From Eonycteris spelaea (Eukaryota; Chordata; Mammalia; Chiroptera; Pteropodidae), in assembly GCA_003508835.1 (NCBI GenBank), contig PUFA01000081.1:558001-622000 (forward strand): a DNA stretch of 64,000 nucleotides. Reading direction: 5' to 3'. The notes below the pieces were generated by a model. That model did no database searches. It worked only from the letters and a program-made list of their open reading frames with translations, and had not been told where the DNA came from. The translations under genes and the position numbers were made by a program. Shown here piece after piece: positions 45,105 to 54,484 of the stretch; the stretch's first letter is position 1; every line of letters begins with the position of its first letter.

Positions 45105-45585
45105 TGAAAGGTGCAATAGGAGAAACAGGTGCACCCACTGCCACACCCACAGCTCCTCAAAATCAGGAGCAGAGAATTTCAGGATGAGGATTCTAGAAGG
45201 ACCCTTACAAATCATAAAGACTAGTGATATTCAGGAATGTTTTTAGCTTTTATTTTCAAATTAAATATTCTGTCAAATGCCAGTAAATTCTGTTGGTTAA
45301 AGTGAAGCCAAGGATCCAGATTCAACTTGCTAAGTCCTCCCTCTTACCCCTCTCTAACCCACATAAACACTTCCAATCTCTGAGGATCTTCCATGGACTT
45401 CCAAAAATTATATATGAAAATCTCTGAGTTGATATACAAAATTGTAAGGGACATCAGGAAAGATGAAAAAATCAGGGATGTAAAGGAATTTGGCCAAGGT
45501 CAAAAGCTTCTCACCTTCCAAGGTAACTGAGCTGCTTCTAAATCCAAGGATGTCTGATTTCTCTCCAAAGTTGTATTTTTTTTTC
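45105..45585. other. Unassigned non-coding sequence
   Basis: No recognisable gene or repeat. Confidence 0.4.
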
Positions 45586-45589
45586 TTCT

Positions 45590-45715
45590 AGTTCTCCTTC
45601 CCCTTCCCCTTTTCCTTCATCTTTTTCTCCTTTTTCTCCCTCTCCTTCTCCTTTTTCTCCTTCTTTCTCCTTCTCCTTCCCTTCCTCTCCCTCTCTCCTT
45701 CAGGAAAGAAGCTAT
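45590..45715. repeat. Polypyrimidine (TTCTCC)-type tract
   Basis: About 125 bases of almost pure C/T with loosely repeated CTTTTTCTCC units. The opposite strand encodes only a Lys/Glu/Arg-rich artefact. Tracts like this can form triplex (H-DNA). Confidence 0.92.
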
Positions 45716-45815
45716 AGCTTGGTATACTTTGTACTGGGGATACACTTACATAACCTAAACCTTCTGCCTGAGCTGATGAAGCCATATTTATTTTAGCCAT
45801 TGGCGTGTTAATGAG

Positions 45816-45819
<4 letters not shown>

Positions 45820-45855
<36 letters not shown>
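45820..45855. repeat. T36 homopolymer
   Basis: Thirty-six uninterrupted T bases. Long pure runs decay quickly, so this may be a relatively young reversed poly(A) tail, with the element body lying downstream on the minus strand. Confidence 0.95.
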
Positions 45856-45856
<1 letters not shown>

Positions 45857-46075
45857 GTATCCTAAGCTATGGGGAGGAGATCTAGAGCACCCTCCATACC
45901 TTGGTGCCTTGTGTCTTGCTGGGAAATAAGGGTCAGCATACTCAGAAAGGGGATGTTAGGGGCTTGATGGGCTGACGGTCTGCCAAGACAGCAATCTAAA
46001 TATTCTGCCACAACAGTGGGTTTCTGATCATTTGGCTCCCCTGCGATCATATTTCTAACCTAGGTTGGTAAGACT
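45856..46075 (-). other. Unassigned segment adjoining T36
   Basis: If T36 is a reversed poly(A) tail, this is where the retroposed body should be. I recognise no SINE or LINE in it. A 62-residue minus-strand frame (45862-46050) ends close to the tract. No clear AATAAA lies just before the A-run and no matching target-site duplication was seen, so retroposition is only a possibility. Confidence 0.35.
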
Positions 46076-46104
46076 TTTGACCAAACGATGTATTTTTCTC
46101 ATTC

Positions 46105-46625
46105 TCTCTATAATTATTCCAATTATCTCTTGTCGCATAACAAACCACAATTTTGTGTGTCAGAATTTTTTCAGGGCTCAGCTGGACGGTTCAGCTCCAT
46201 GTGGTGTGACCTGAGGTCAAACTTGATGATATTCAGATAGTGGCTGGACTGGGGAGTCAAAGAAGGCTTTAGTTGCATGCTTGGTACCTTGATGGGGACA
46301 GTGAGAGGCTGCAGTAAGAGGCTGAGCTAAGCTGGGTGCCTCTTCTCCATATACTCGCAGAGCCTTCCCTGTGAGCTGTCCATCTGGACAGTCAGATTCC
46401 TCACATGGTGGCTCAGGGCACCAGGAAACCAAGGCAGAAGATGCTAGTTCTTGTGGAGGCTGAGCCATTGCATCACTTCCACCATAATCTGTTAGTCAAA
46501 GCAGTCACAGACCAAAGCAGATTCAAGGAGGGAGGGAAATGGACTCCTCTTCTCATGACCACCTTTGATCTACACAGTAATGTACTATAGATTCCGCCCC
46601 CTGTTTACAGAAATCTCTGCTTCCA
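46105..46625 (-). mobile_element. MLT1-like LTR, reverse orientation
   Basis: 'tgtcgcataacaaaccac', 'agggctcagctggacggttc', 'agtggctggactggggag', 'tcctcacatggtggctcaggg', 'catcacttccaccataatctg' and 'ggaaatggactcctcttc' match the reverse complement of an MLT1-type LTR. Confidence 0.75.
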
Positions 46626-46734
46626 CAAAGGGGAAGATTGACTTAGTTGAAGCAGCATCCCTTTTCCAGTGAGAAAGTTCACAGGAAGGTACAATAACAT
46701 GAACTTCTGCATCAGAGGACCCTGGACAGAGCTA

Positions 46735-46908
46735 CTCAGACTTCTTGGCATATGCTTCCCTGCGGGGTCTTTTGAAAATGCAGATTCTGAGACTAGCAGG
46801 TCTGGAGTTAGACCTGACATTCTGCATATCTGACTATCTCCCAGGTGCGCCTTGATGCTGCTGATGTGCTGGTTCAAGCACCAGACTTGGAGAACACGGC
46901 CCTAGAGC
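46735..46908 (+). mobile_element. MER5A-like hAT-Charlie MITE, sense
   Basis: 'tcttttgaaaatgcagattctg', 'tagcaggtctggagttag', 'ctcccaggtgcgccttgatgc' and 'gacttggagaacacggcc' follow the MER5A order. Another possible hAT end ('caatggtttttagc', 'gtggacccc') starts immediately after it. Confidence 0.7.
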
Positions 46909-46909
46909 A

Positions 46910-47270
46910 ATGGTTTTTAGCTCTGTTTAGCAGTGGACCCCAATTTACAAAAGGAATCTCAATTTGAGATTCAATATGTGCAGAAGATAAAAGCAGAGGT
47001 GCTCTGGGTGAAGGGAGTGGCACAAGGAGTCCTCAGTCTAGCTAATTGGCACCCTCCAAAGAGTCCCAAGAGAACCTTAGAGACGGGCTTAGGGGACCCA
47101 GAACCCAAAATGAAAATTACAAACTTATAAGGAAGCAAGGGAGGGAGCCAGTCCAGAAGTACTGACCACCCTATAGAAAGAGATCATCAGCCCCAGTGAC
47201 AGTAGATACTGAGTTTTCTACAGAATTTTTAGGTTTGCAAAGAAAAGCTTTAACCTAAGTCATCTTTGTG
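46910..47270. other. Unassigned non-coding sequence
   Basis: Possibly another eroded MER-type hAT end at 46908-46945. The rest is unrecognised. Confidence 0.35.
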
Positions 47271-47274
47271 GTTT

Positions 47275-47400
47275 TCCAGTAACCGTTCAAAGGCAGTACT
47301 CTTCTCATTCCCACTTCACTGACTAGGAGTCTGAGTCTGCAGGAAGATGGGGCACTGGCTCAAAGTCCGACAGCTAAGCGTGGACCTCGGGGGATGTAGC
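47275..47400 (-). repeat. MIR fragment, reverse orientation
   Basis: 'ttcactgactaggagtctgag', 'ggctcaaagtccgacagctaag' and 'cgtggacctcggg' form a diverged reversed MIR core. Confidence 0.65.
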
Positions 47401-47691
47401 TCGGGCCCACCTGACTCTGCTCGAATGGTAGGGTGAAGCAGTACGCACTGCAGAGTTGCTGTGATGACACCTGCAAGCGTGCAGCACAGAGCTTGGCCGA
47501 AAGGGTGCGCTCAGTAAGTAGGACCTCTGGCACCCTTTCAGTAACCCATTCCAGGTGGGCGGTGGCTTCAAGTGAGAATTTCAGGCATCAAGTCTCCTTC
47601 TGACTGTGGGTGTGCAAACTGAGGCTGAGTAACCCTGGGCCGGGACTCAAATATCAGGGTTTCTGTAGGTTCCCTCCAACCCAGTAGTTTT

Positions 47692-47890
47692 CAACTTCTG
47701 AACGATTTTGCTCCCCAGCAGATATTTAGCAATGTCTGGAGACATTTTTGATTGTCATGACTTAGGGGGCAGGAGCTATTAGCGTCTAATGGCTGGAAGC
47801 CAGGGAGTTATAAAATTGCACAGAACAAACAGTCCCCCCACAACAGTTAGGGGCCCCGAATTTTGGTAGTGCTGAGTTTGAGAGACCCTG
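47692..47890 (+). mobile_element. MER20, hAT-Charlie MITE, near full length
   Basis: Both ends and the core are clear: 'cagtagttttcaacttctg', 'gcaatgtctggagacatttt', 'gattgtcatgacttaggggg', 'attagcgtctaatggctgg', 'gccccgaattttggtagtg', and a terminal 'gagagaccctg'. It is better preserved than the copy at 8508 and in the same orientation. Confidence 0.93.
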
Positions 47891-47965
47891 ATCCAGCTTG
47901 ACATTCTAAGATAATTTCTTGATCATGAACTCTATCTTTGTTACACTTTATACTACAGCAGAGGC

Positions 47966-48068
47966 CATAGGTCAGCAAATTATGTTCTTTGAGCCAAACA
48001 CGTCTGTTCTTGTAAATAAAGTTTTATTGAAACACAGCCATGTGCATTAATTTACCTATGGCTGCTGA
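47966..48068 (+). mobile_element. Charlie-type MITE, partial
   Basis: 'ataggtcagcaaattatg', 'ttcttgtaaataaagttt', 'tattgaaacacagccatgtgc' and 'tttacctatggctgctg' repeat the first half of the element at 41941. The second half is missing. Confidence 0.8.
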
Positions 48069-48069
48069 A

Positions 48070-49440
48070 GGTTTGCCTGAAGCTAAGGAGGGGCAGCGTG
48101 AACGTAGTGCTCCTGGTACTGCAGGTCTCCAGAGGGCTGACGTTCCTTCAGCAGCCCAGCTGGGATAATGCTTCTGCCCCCACCTTGCTTCAGAGGGTGG
48201 GATGGATGAGATCATGTCTGAACGGCTGTAGTGGACTCCTGTGAGATAGGATGGCCATCCATACCCTGTGGGGTGGTGCCTTGTTCTCCTAGAAACTGAT
48301 GATTCAGCATGAAATATGGTCTTGCCCGGGATGGAGCTGAAACAGGCAAAAGCCCAGGGTCAGGCCCTTGCTGGAAAGGAAGGATTAAAAAGAAATTAAT
48401 CTCTCTTGTTCTCTCTTTGTTCGCCATCTCCAGTGGAGAGGGGCCAAAGACAAGGAGGACATTGATGGATGGACTGAGGGTGTTGTCCTCTGAGGCCTCC
48501 CTAGGTGGAGTTTTGGAGGATTCTAAGTTGTACTCTGAAAACCAAGCCCACCACAGTGTTCAGGCCGTGCCCATCAGGGAATTTAGTTCCAGCCTCATTT
48601 CACCAGCTGGGTCTCTCAAGGACACCGGTGTTTCCTTATGTAGCTAATTGATTCTAGCCTTGATTTCCAATGACTTAATTGCCAGATAGGTAGATATTGA
48701 GACCTAAAATGAGGCACCGTGGTTGGACTCGCTGAGAGGTGGGAGCTTAGGTTGGTAGGGTAAGAGGGGGCTGGATTTTACAGGCGTACAAAGCTGTGGC
48801 TTCGGTCCCAGGGTAGGGGTGTGGGCGTTAGGTATGCATGCACTTCTCCTTGTCCCCCCAGCACTTTGTTCTTTGTAAGAAGCCATTATAAGGGGAGGTT
48901 GTGGCTCAGAACTACACTCCACGGATGCTGCCTGGAATCAGAACCTCGGAGGTGGAGAACCATTTCTTTCAGGGAAGAAAAAGATGTTGAAAAACTCTGA
49001 CCAATCTGGGAAAGAAAGCATTTCTGTCTTTTCTATAACAGAATGAGAGGGGCGTGAAGTGAGTGCTGCTGGGCTGGCTAAGGCACTTGGGACGAGGGGA
49101 AAGTGGATCAGAGAGCTCTGCCACAGGGAACCCAGTACCCAGGCAGAACTATGTGCTGTCGTCAACCCAGAGGTGAAGCTCCAGCATCTGGCTCTTCTGC
49201 CTCCATTTCTGTCAGTGTTCACTTCGCATCTGCCTCTCCAAACCTTGCTGTAGGACTAATTAAAGGAGTTCTTTGCAGAGGGGAATGCTCATTTCTCCAC
49301 TGCAAACCATGCCCACTTTTGGTCATTCATATCTGAGCTGCCTTTTTGGAGGACCACAGAACAAGGATGGATCAAAAGTTTGGCATGAAAACCACTGTTT
49401 ACCACTCTATCTGTAACACATTCCATACTTCAGAGATCCA
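48070..49440. other. Unassigned non-coding sequence
   Basis: No gene or repeat recognised in 1.4 kb. Frames of up to 112 residues (48309-48647, +) lack known similarity. Confidence 0.4.
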
Positions 49441-49920
49441 GCGTTGATCTCAGAGGAGAATTTGGCCCATTATATGAGATGAGGCACATATTAAAAACAT
49501 ACCCCAAACATGTAAACTCGCAGACAATAGCATTGCAGAGTGAAGCATAATATTATTTAAAATCTGGGCCAAAGGTCGCAAACACAGAAAGTTCTCTGGA
49601 ACTGTTAGGGTTGCTAGCAAAGGAATTATAGTCATTTGATGCACATCAGACGGACTTCTGCTAACTTCAGAGTGTTGCATCTGTTTGGCTGGCCACGTTT
49701 ATTCCGAGCCTTGTATCCTTTTTTAAGAAGGAAATGAATTGCTAAAGGGGAATTCAGTGGCTGGAGTATCTTCTGGAACCTGTTTTCTTCATCTTTTGTA
49801 ACCACAGATGTTTGCAACTTTAAGACATCACTCCTGAGTTACTTGGAGGGATATCTTGAGATCAGGGTTTCTGCAAATGATAAGAATATTTGGAATCTCA
49901 CTTTTTCCACTTGGATTCTT
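49441..49920. other. Repeat-free island with a DR1-like motif
   Basis: The sequence looks unique. 'gggccaaaggtcg' at 49566-49578 is one base from the direct-repeat-1 site bound by HNF4, COUP-TF and PPAR/RXR as I recall it. It is a candidate regulatory element and unproven. Confidence 0.35.
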
Positions 49921-50114
49921 TCATTCATACCTGCATTCCTGAAATATGTATTAAGCACCTACTATGTGCCAGGCAGTGTACCAGGTGCTAGTGCTATAAC
50001 AGTGGGCAAACCAGACATTACCCCTGCCTCATGGGGCTTTCGGTCAGTTGGAAAAGGCAAATGTCAAGCAACAGATGACATGAATACATGAATAACGTCT
50101 GAGAAGAGGCAGAG

Positions 50115-50335
50115 CAGAAGGATGTGGTACTCTAAAGTCATGTGATGACGGTTTGTGTTTATTTAGTTTTTTGTGTGCTAACATTATTGCCGTTATTAAG
50201 CCCCTCCATTATTATGCTGATATTACAGATGAGAAAAGAGAGGCATGGAAAGGTCACACACATAGTCAGCACTGGAGCTGGAATTTAAACCCAGTCATTT
50301 TGACTCTGAAATCCTGACCCTTAACCCAGACGCTA
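50115..50335 (-). repeat. MIR SINE nested in L2, reverse
   Basis: 'tgatattacagatgagaaaag', 'agaggcatggaaaggtcac', 'agcactggagctggaatttaaac' and 'tgacccttaacccagacg' form a reversed MIR between the two halves of the L2. Confidence 0.88.
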
Positions 50336-50600
50336 GAAGGAGTTGAGCTCCGGAGGTTCAGGAAGGCTTTTGTGATAAAGTAGTAAATGAGTCATGATCT
50401 GAGGGATAAGTTGGAGTTGGTTAGGTAAAGAAATGGTGTTCCAGGCAGCGGGTACAGCACGTGCAAAGGCCCTGTGGCTGGAGGCTGGAGGTGCAGAAAG
50501 CAAAGGGAATACTGGAGTGGAAAGTGTTTGGGCCAGGCCACGCAGGGTGTTGACTGGAGTGCTCCTCATAGACGTCTTCCAAATGGATTTCCTGGCTTTG

Positions 50601-50649
50601 CTTTATGCTGGAAGCAGCCACATCGCATAGCTTTATGCTGGAAGCAGCC
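50601..50649. repeat. 30-bp tandem duplication
   Basis: 'ctttatgctggaagcagcc' occurs at 50601-50619 and again, exactly, at 50631-50649. Confidence 0.95.
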
Positions 50650-50659
50650 TCTGGGGAGT

Positions 50660-50930
50660 GCCGAGTGAGCTGTTTAACTTTCAGAGATAGTGGAACTCAT
50701 GTGGCAACTACTCAATGCATAAAGGATTCCCTCTAGAGATGGCCAGAATAAGCAAAAGCTAGATTACTTTGCAGGCTAAGATCTGTTATAGAAACCTTTG
50801 CTCTCAGCTGCCTGAGGTGGCAGAACTTCTGTCAGAGTTGCTGTAGGATGGAGACCAAGACATGAGAGGGAGGGAGGGCCCTGGCTTTGCCACAGCGTTT
50901 TCCCATTGTTTTCACTGGTGCCGTCTGTCA
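50660..50930. other. Unassigned non-coding sequence
   Basis: No recognisable feature. Confidence 0.4.
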
Positions 50931-50934
50931 GTGT

Positions 50935-51312
50935 AGACATCGGCCATTCCAGAACATGCCTCCCTCACCTTCGCTCACACCATCTTCTCCACCAGGGGTG
51001 CCACCTGTCACTTTGCACCCCAAATTCTGCATGTCAAATTCCAGCTCTCTTCAAAGTAGTGCTACAGCACCTCCTCACACATCCATCTTCAGGCCTCTGG
51101 CCAGGAGAAGGTTCTCACTCCTCATGTGTGAGGAGAACATTTTATCCCCCTCTCACAGCATTTGTCACATTTTTCCTTATATTTCTATAACTCAGGATCA
51201 TGTCTCATCTCTCCTAAAAGATTGTGAACTCTAGGTCTATGTGTTTTTAGATCCTAGAATAACGTAGCATACTCAGCACAGTGCCAGGCATATAGTAGAC
51301 TTTCAGTAAATA
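50935..51312 (+). repeat. L2 3' end, sense
   Basis: 'cattccagaacatgcctccc', 'tcacagcatttgtcacattttt', 'agattgtgaactctagg', 'agcacagtgccaggcatatag' and 'cagtaaataagtg' follow the L2 3' end. Frames of 115 and 94 residues here are repeat artefacts. Confidence 0.75.
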
Positions 51313-51354
51313 AGTGCAAGATGTTGCTAATAGGCTTTGCCTCTTCTCCATCAC

Positions 51355-51785
51355 ACATTCACCTCTTCTCCTTTCAGCTCTCTCAGTAGTGAGTGAAAGA
51401 AAAACCAGCTTAAAATCACAAAACAAACAAGGGAATGTATTGGTTTGTGGAATTGGAAGGTTGAGAGCCACCTTCAGGCATGGTGGATTAGGGGCTCAAA
51501 TGATATGGTCAGGACTCACTTCTTTCCACCTTGGACCTTATTTTCCTGCCTGTCAGCTGCCAGCCATCATTCAGTTTCAGGTCCATTGGCAAAGAGAAGG
51601 CACCTCTCTTCCAATAGTCTGGCAAAATTCTCAGCATACCTTGTTGGATCTGAATGAGTCACTGTGGGCCAGGGTGCACTCTGTGGCTGGAGCTGTGGTA
51701 GACCATGTAGACAGAAGCAAGGTGGGAACTGGGGCTACGTTCCTGGAGGTAAGTTAACTGGATACGATGGGGTAAAAACCCATGC
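51355..51785 (-). mobile_element. MLT1-like LTR, reverse orientation
   Basis: 'agtgagtgaaagaaaaacc', 'agcttaaaatcacaaaac', 'gggaatgtattggtttgtgg', 'tggattaggggctcaaatg', 'tcttccaatagtctggc', 'tgaatgagtcactgtgggcc' follow the same reversed LTR order as 44545-45100. A 147-residue plus-strand frame (51314-51757) across it is an artefact. Confidence 0.65.
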
Positions 51786-51789
51786 CCGA

Positions 51790-52415
51790 TTCTGCCTGGA
51801 GGGCAGTAAGGTGACCCCGTGTGGGGCTCTGGGAGGGTGGGCTCTCTGCTCTTCAAAGGCAACTGCTGACACTGTGAGAGCAGGAAAGTCCAGAGAGTGA
51901 GGGAAAGGATGATTCAGCCCCAAACTCTAGGTCCTAACCCTTCTCCCCAAAGATCTGCTAAGGAAATCCCCCAATTTTTAAGGCTGGATAAAGAGTTAGA
52001 AATGCAATTAAGCGAGTCCCTGAGGCTCCTTCCCTGCTCTGTCTTTCTCTGCCAAAAAGAAGTGTTTGTCTCCAATCCTCTGATTAAGAAGGCAGAGATT
52101 CCTCCCCTGGGAATTTCTGTAGCCCATGTGGCTATCAGCGTGACGGTTTCTGGGTGCTGTGACCTCTGGAGTAGGATTTGGGGGAGAAGCATTGACGTTG
52201 CACAGGTCTCCTGTTGGAAATCTTGAAAGGGCTGCTCTCTCCTGCTAAAACCTTTCCTCCCTGTGGCTTCCTCGGTGAGTGGGGAACAATTTCAGCAGCT
52301 CGAGGGTATTTAGTGACAAAGGTACAGGAACTACCAGGCGATACCGCAGAGCTGGGCATGAGTATCTGATTAATGCTGCTTCTCTACCTGGCTCATCAGC
52401 TTCCTGAGCACAGGG
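51790..52415. other. Unassigned non-coding sequence
   Basis: No repeat recognised. Opposing frames of 109 (51897-52226, +) and 92 residues (51914-52192, -) cancel as evidence. Confidence 0.4.
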
Positions 52416-52420
52416 ACCAC

Positions 52421-52480
52421 GCTAGGTTTGCTAGGTTTGCTCGCCGCTGTGCTAAGGTTTGCTCTCCGCTGTGCTAAGGG
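52421..52480. repeat. Nested short tandem duplications
   Basis: 'gctaggttt' is repeated twice (52421-52438). It is followed by two ~22-base units, 'gctcgccgctgtgctaag' (52439-52456) and 'gctctccgctgtgctaag' (52461-52478), joined by 'gttt'. Confidence 0.92.
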
Positions 52481-52481
52481 C

Positions 52482-52575
52482 CTCCTCTCACTTAATTATC
52501 ACAAGGATCCTTGAAGAACCAGAAAGTCGAAGACTTTGCCCAGGGTCACTCAAGAGGTATGCAGTTGACCTGGGT
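52482..52575 (-). repeat. MIR fragment, reverse orientation
   Basis: 'cacttaattatcacaaggatcc' and 'ctttgcccagggtcactcaag' are reversed MIR text. The central 'gaggaaactgaggc' core is lost. Confidence 0.65.
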
Positions 52576-52789
52576 TGTCTGATAGCCATTTCTCTGGGCA
52601 GCCTAATTCACTTCTGAGGTGTCTGTGACCCTCTTCTCAAAATGTTAGCACCTCTGGGACCCATTTCTCTTTCTGAAAGATGCTCTGCTTTTGCTCCGGA
52701 CTCATTTGAGAGTCTGGCGGTGGTGAAGAGACACTGCTTCCTCACACAGGTCTTGCCCAGGACCTAGCTTTGCTCACAGACCTGTAGCC

Positions 52790-53060
52790 TTTCTTAATTT
52801 AAAGCTCAGATGTGTTCAAGCTGGAGGCGATAGGGTTTCTCCACCAGTTGAGACAATGAAAATGCATTTCTGGCATGGTTCGAATTAAAGGAGAATTTCC
52901 CGTTTTTCATAAACATTTACAGTAGTTGTGGATGCAGAGTTGAAAGGTTTAGGGTTTTGGTGTTTAATTAGAAACAAATGCCTTTTATGGTCCTGTTAGC
53001 AAGGGCGGCAGGTCTCAGATTATTAGGATTATTCCTATTATTTGTGCCTGCATTTTGATT
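52790..53060. other. Repeat-free island with a CArG box
   Basis: Unique-looking sequence with 'tttaattagaaac' homeodomain-type text and an exact CC(A/T)6GG match, 'ccttttatgg', at 52981-52990, the consensus bound by SRF. A chance match is quite possible. Confidence 0.35.
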
Positions 53061-53064
53061 TTTT

Positions 53065-53780
53065 TCCGTGGCGCCTGGTACCGACTTCCCCAATGTGGCT
53101 GGGTATGGTGGTGGGGAATGGGATCCGCAGACTCTCTGGTGAAGTTTTTGTCTGGGAGCCAGGGCTCTGGGTCGGCTTCGGGCCCCACCTTGCAGGCAGC
53201 CCAAGGCTCCTTTCCTCCTTTTCAGGGCGGGTATGAGCTAAAAGCTTAGCAGGCAGAGCAGCTGCAACCCCTCTTGGGGTCCAGGTGGAGAGATGTTTGC
53301 TGCTTTGGAGAATCCAGGCTCTCCTAGGTGAGGCTGGCCATGTCCCTGGGCTCAGCCCTAAGTCTTAGTGTAAAACAAGGGCAGCCTGCAGCATGGGGCA
53401 CATGTGTGGAAACCCAGCTCCCTGGGAAACAGCAGAGAAAAATCACCACTGTGTAATTTGCATTGATGGAGGTGCAAGGCTGTCCCTGCGGAAGGAGGAG
53501 AAGAAAGGGCCAATCATAGTAGCCTGAGATATTTCCTACCCAGGAAAGGGTGTCACCCATTCGGTATCTTCTGAAAACAGGCCTGTGGCTTCTGTCACAG
53601 TTCCTAAGAGGCCAGCTATAGCCTGGCCACTAATCCTGGACCTCCTCTGCACCTCTGTCTTAAAAGCCGTACTAGAAGGATGGAAAATGCCCAAAAGTCC
53701 TTTATACTTGTTAAGGATATCATGAACTCCCATAAAGCAGTGTTTTTGAGTATTTGATGACAAAGAGGCCTTCTAGGTTA
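53065..53780. other. Unassigned non-coding sequence
   Basis: No gene or repeat recognised. Confidence 0.4.
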
Positions 53781-53784
53781 TTTC

Positions 53785-53945
53785 ATAAGAGGTCAAAGAA
53801 ATTTACAGTCAGAAGGGCCCTTAGAAGCACTTTAATCTGTCAGTTACATTTTACAGATGAGACGACTGAGGCCCAGAGAAGGGGAATTGCTCGCCCATGT
53901 AACCACGGATGCAGAGTTGGACAGCCAGCGAGCACAGTCCAGGTC
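53785..53945 (-). repeat. MIR SINE, reverse orientation
   Basis: 'cattttacagatgagacgactg', 'aggcccagagaaggggaattgc' and 'gcagagttggacagcc' are reversed MIR core. Confidence 0.88.
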
Positions 53946-54149
53946 CTCTGTGTCCTGGAACATTGCACTATATCTCAATATACAAAGAATCAGGCACATT
54001 TTATATTATTTTCTCTCAGATGTATCCAGACACTTTTTGGAAGACATTCAGTCTTCCCTGTATAAGCCAAGGCTGGATTACATTATTTTCCCCACAAAAC
54101 AGTTATATAAGTACTATCCCATGATTTGTTACAGAAACTATGAAAGTTT

Positions 54150-54270
54150 TAATAAAGTTTAAAGAAAAATCTAAAAGTCACCCATTGTCTTACCTCTTAC
54201 AAAGACCAATCCACCACTATTAGTATGTTGTACTTTCCTGTCTTTTTTTTTTTTTTAACTTAGAAAATTA
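54150..54270 (-). repeat. Possible L1 3' scrap with T14 run
   Basis: 'aagtcacccattgtcttacc', 'aatccaccactattagtatg' and 'tttcctgtcttttttt' resemble text at the reversed 3' end of old L1. It ends in a run of 14 T. Confidence 0.45.
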
Positions 54271-54279
54271 GACTTAAAA

Positions 54280-54480
54280 TAGTGTACATGTTTGGCTGTG
54301 AGGTTTGAGTTTCAATGCTGTTATTTCCTGGCTGTGACGTGAGGCCGGTTACTTAACCCTGCAAAGCCTCTGTGTCCTCCTCGGGTGGATTAAACAACGT
54401 TATTAACGTAGGGCACTCAGCACGGTGCTGGGTGTATTTTAATAACTGCCATTATTATCACAACAAGAAAAACAGAAAAA
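54280..54480 (+). repeat. MIR SINE, sense
   Basis: 'tttggctgtgaggtttgag', 'cctggctgtgacgtgagg', 'ccggttacttaaccctgc', 'agcctctgtgtcctcctcgg' and 'agcacggtgctgggtg' follow the sense MIR order. Confidence 0.85.
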
Positions 54481-54484
54481 CTCT

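Larger units (their letters stand above)
49925..50660 (-). repeat. L2 LINE, reverse, with embedded MIR
   Basis: 'tattaagcacctactatgtgcc', 'aggcagtgtaccaggtgctag' and 'cccctgcctcatggggc' give the reversed tail. After a MIR, the body resumes: 'ggtgttccaggcagcggg', 'acgtgcaaaggccctgtggctgg', 'ggccaggccacgcaggg'. A minus-strand 78-residue frame (50333-50569) is L2 reverse-transcriptase remnant ('HRAFARAVPAAWNTIS'). Confidence 0.9.

Noticed and set aside
51314..51757. 147-residue plus-strand frame
   Set aside because: It runs across a reversed LTR copy, so the frame is a by-product of repeat sequence.
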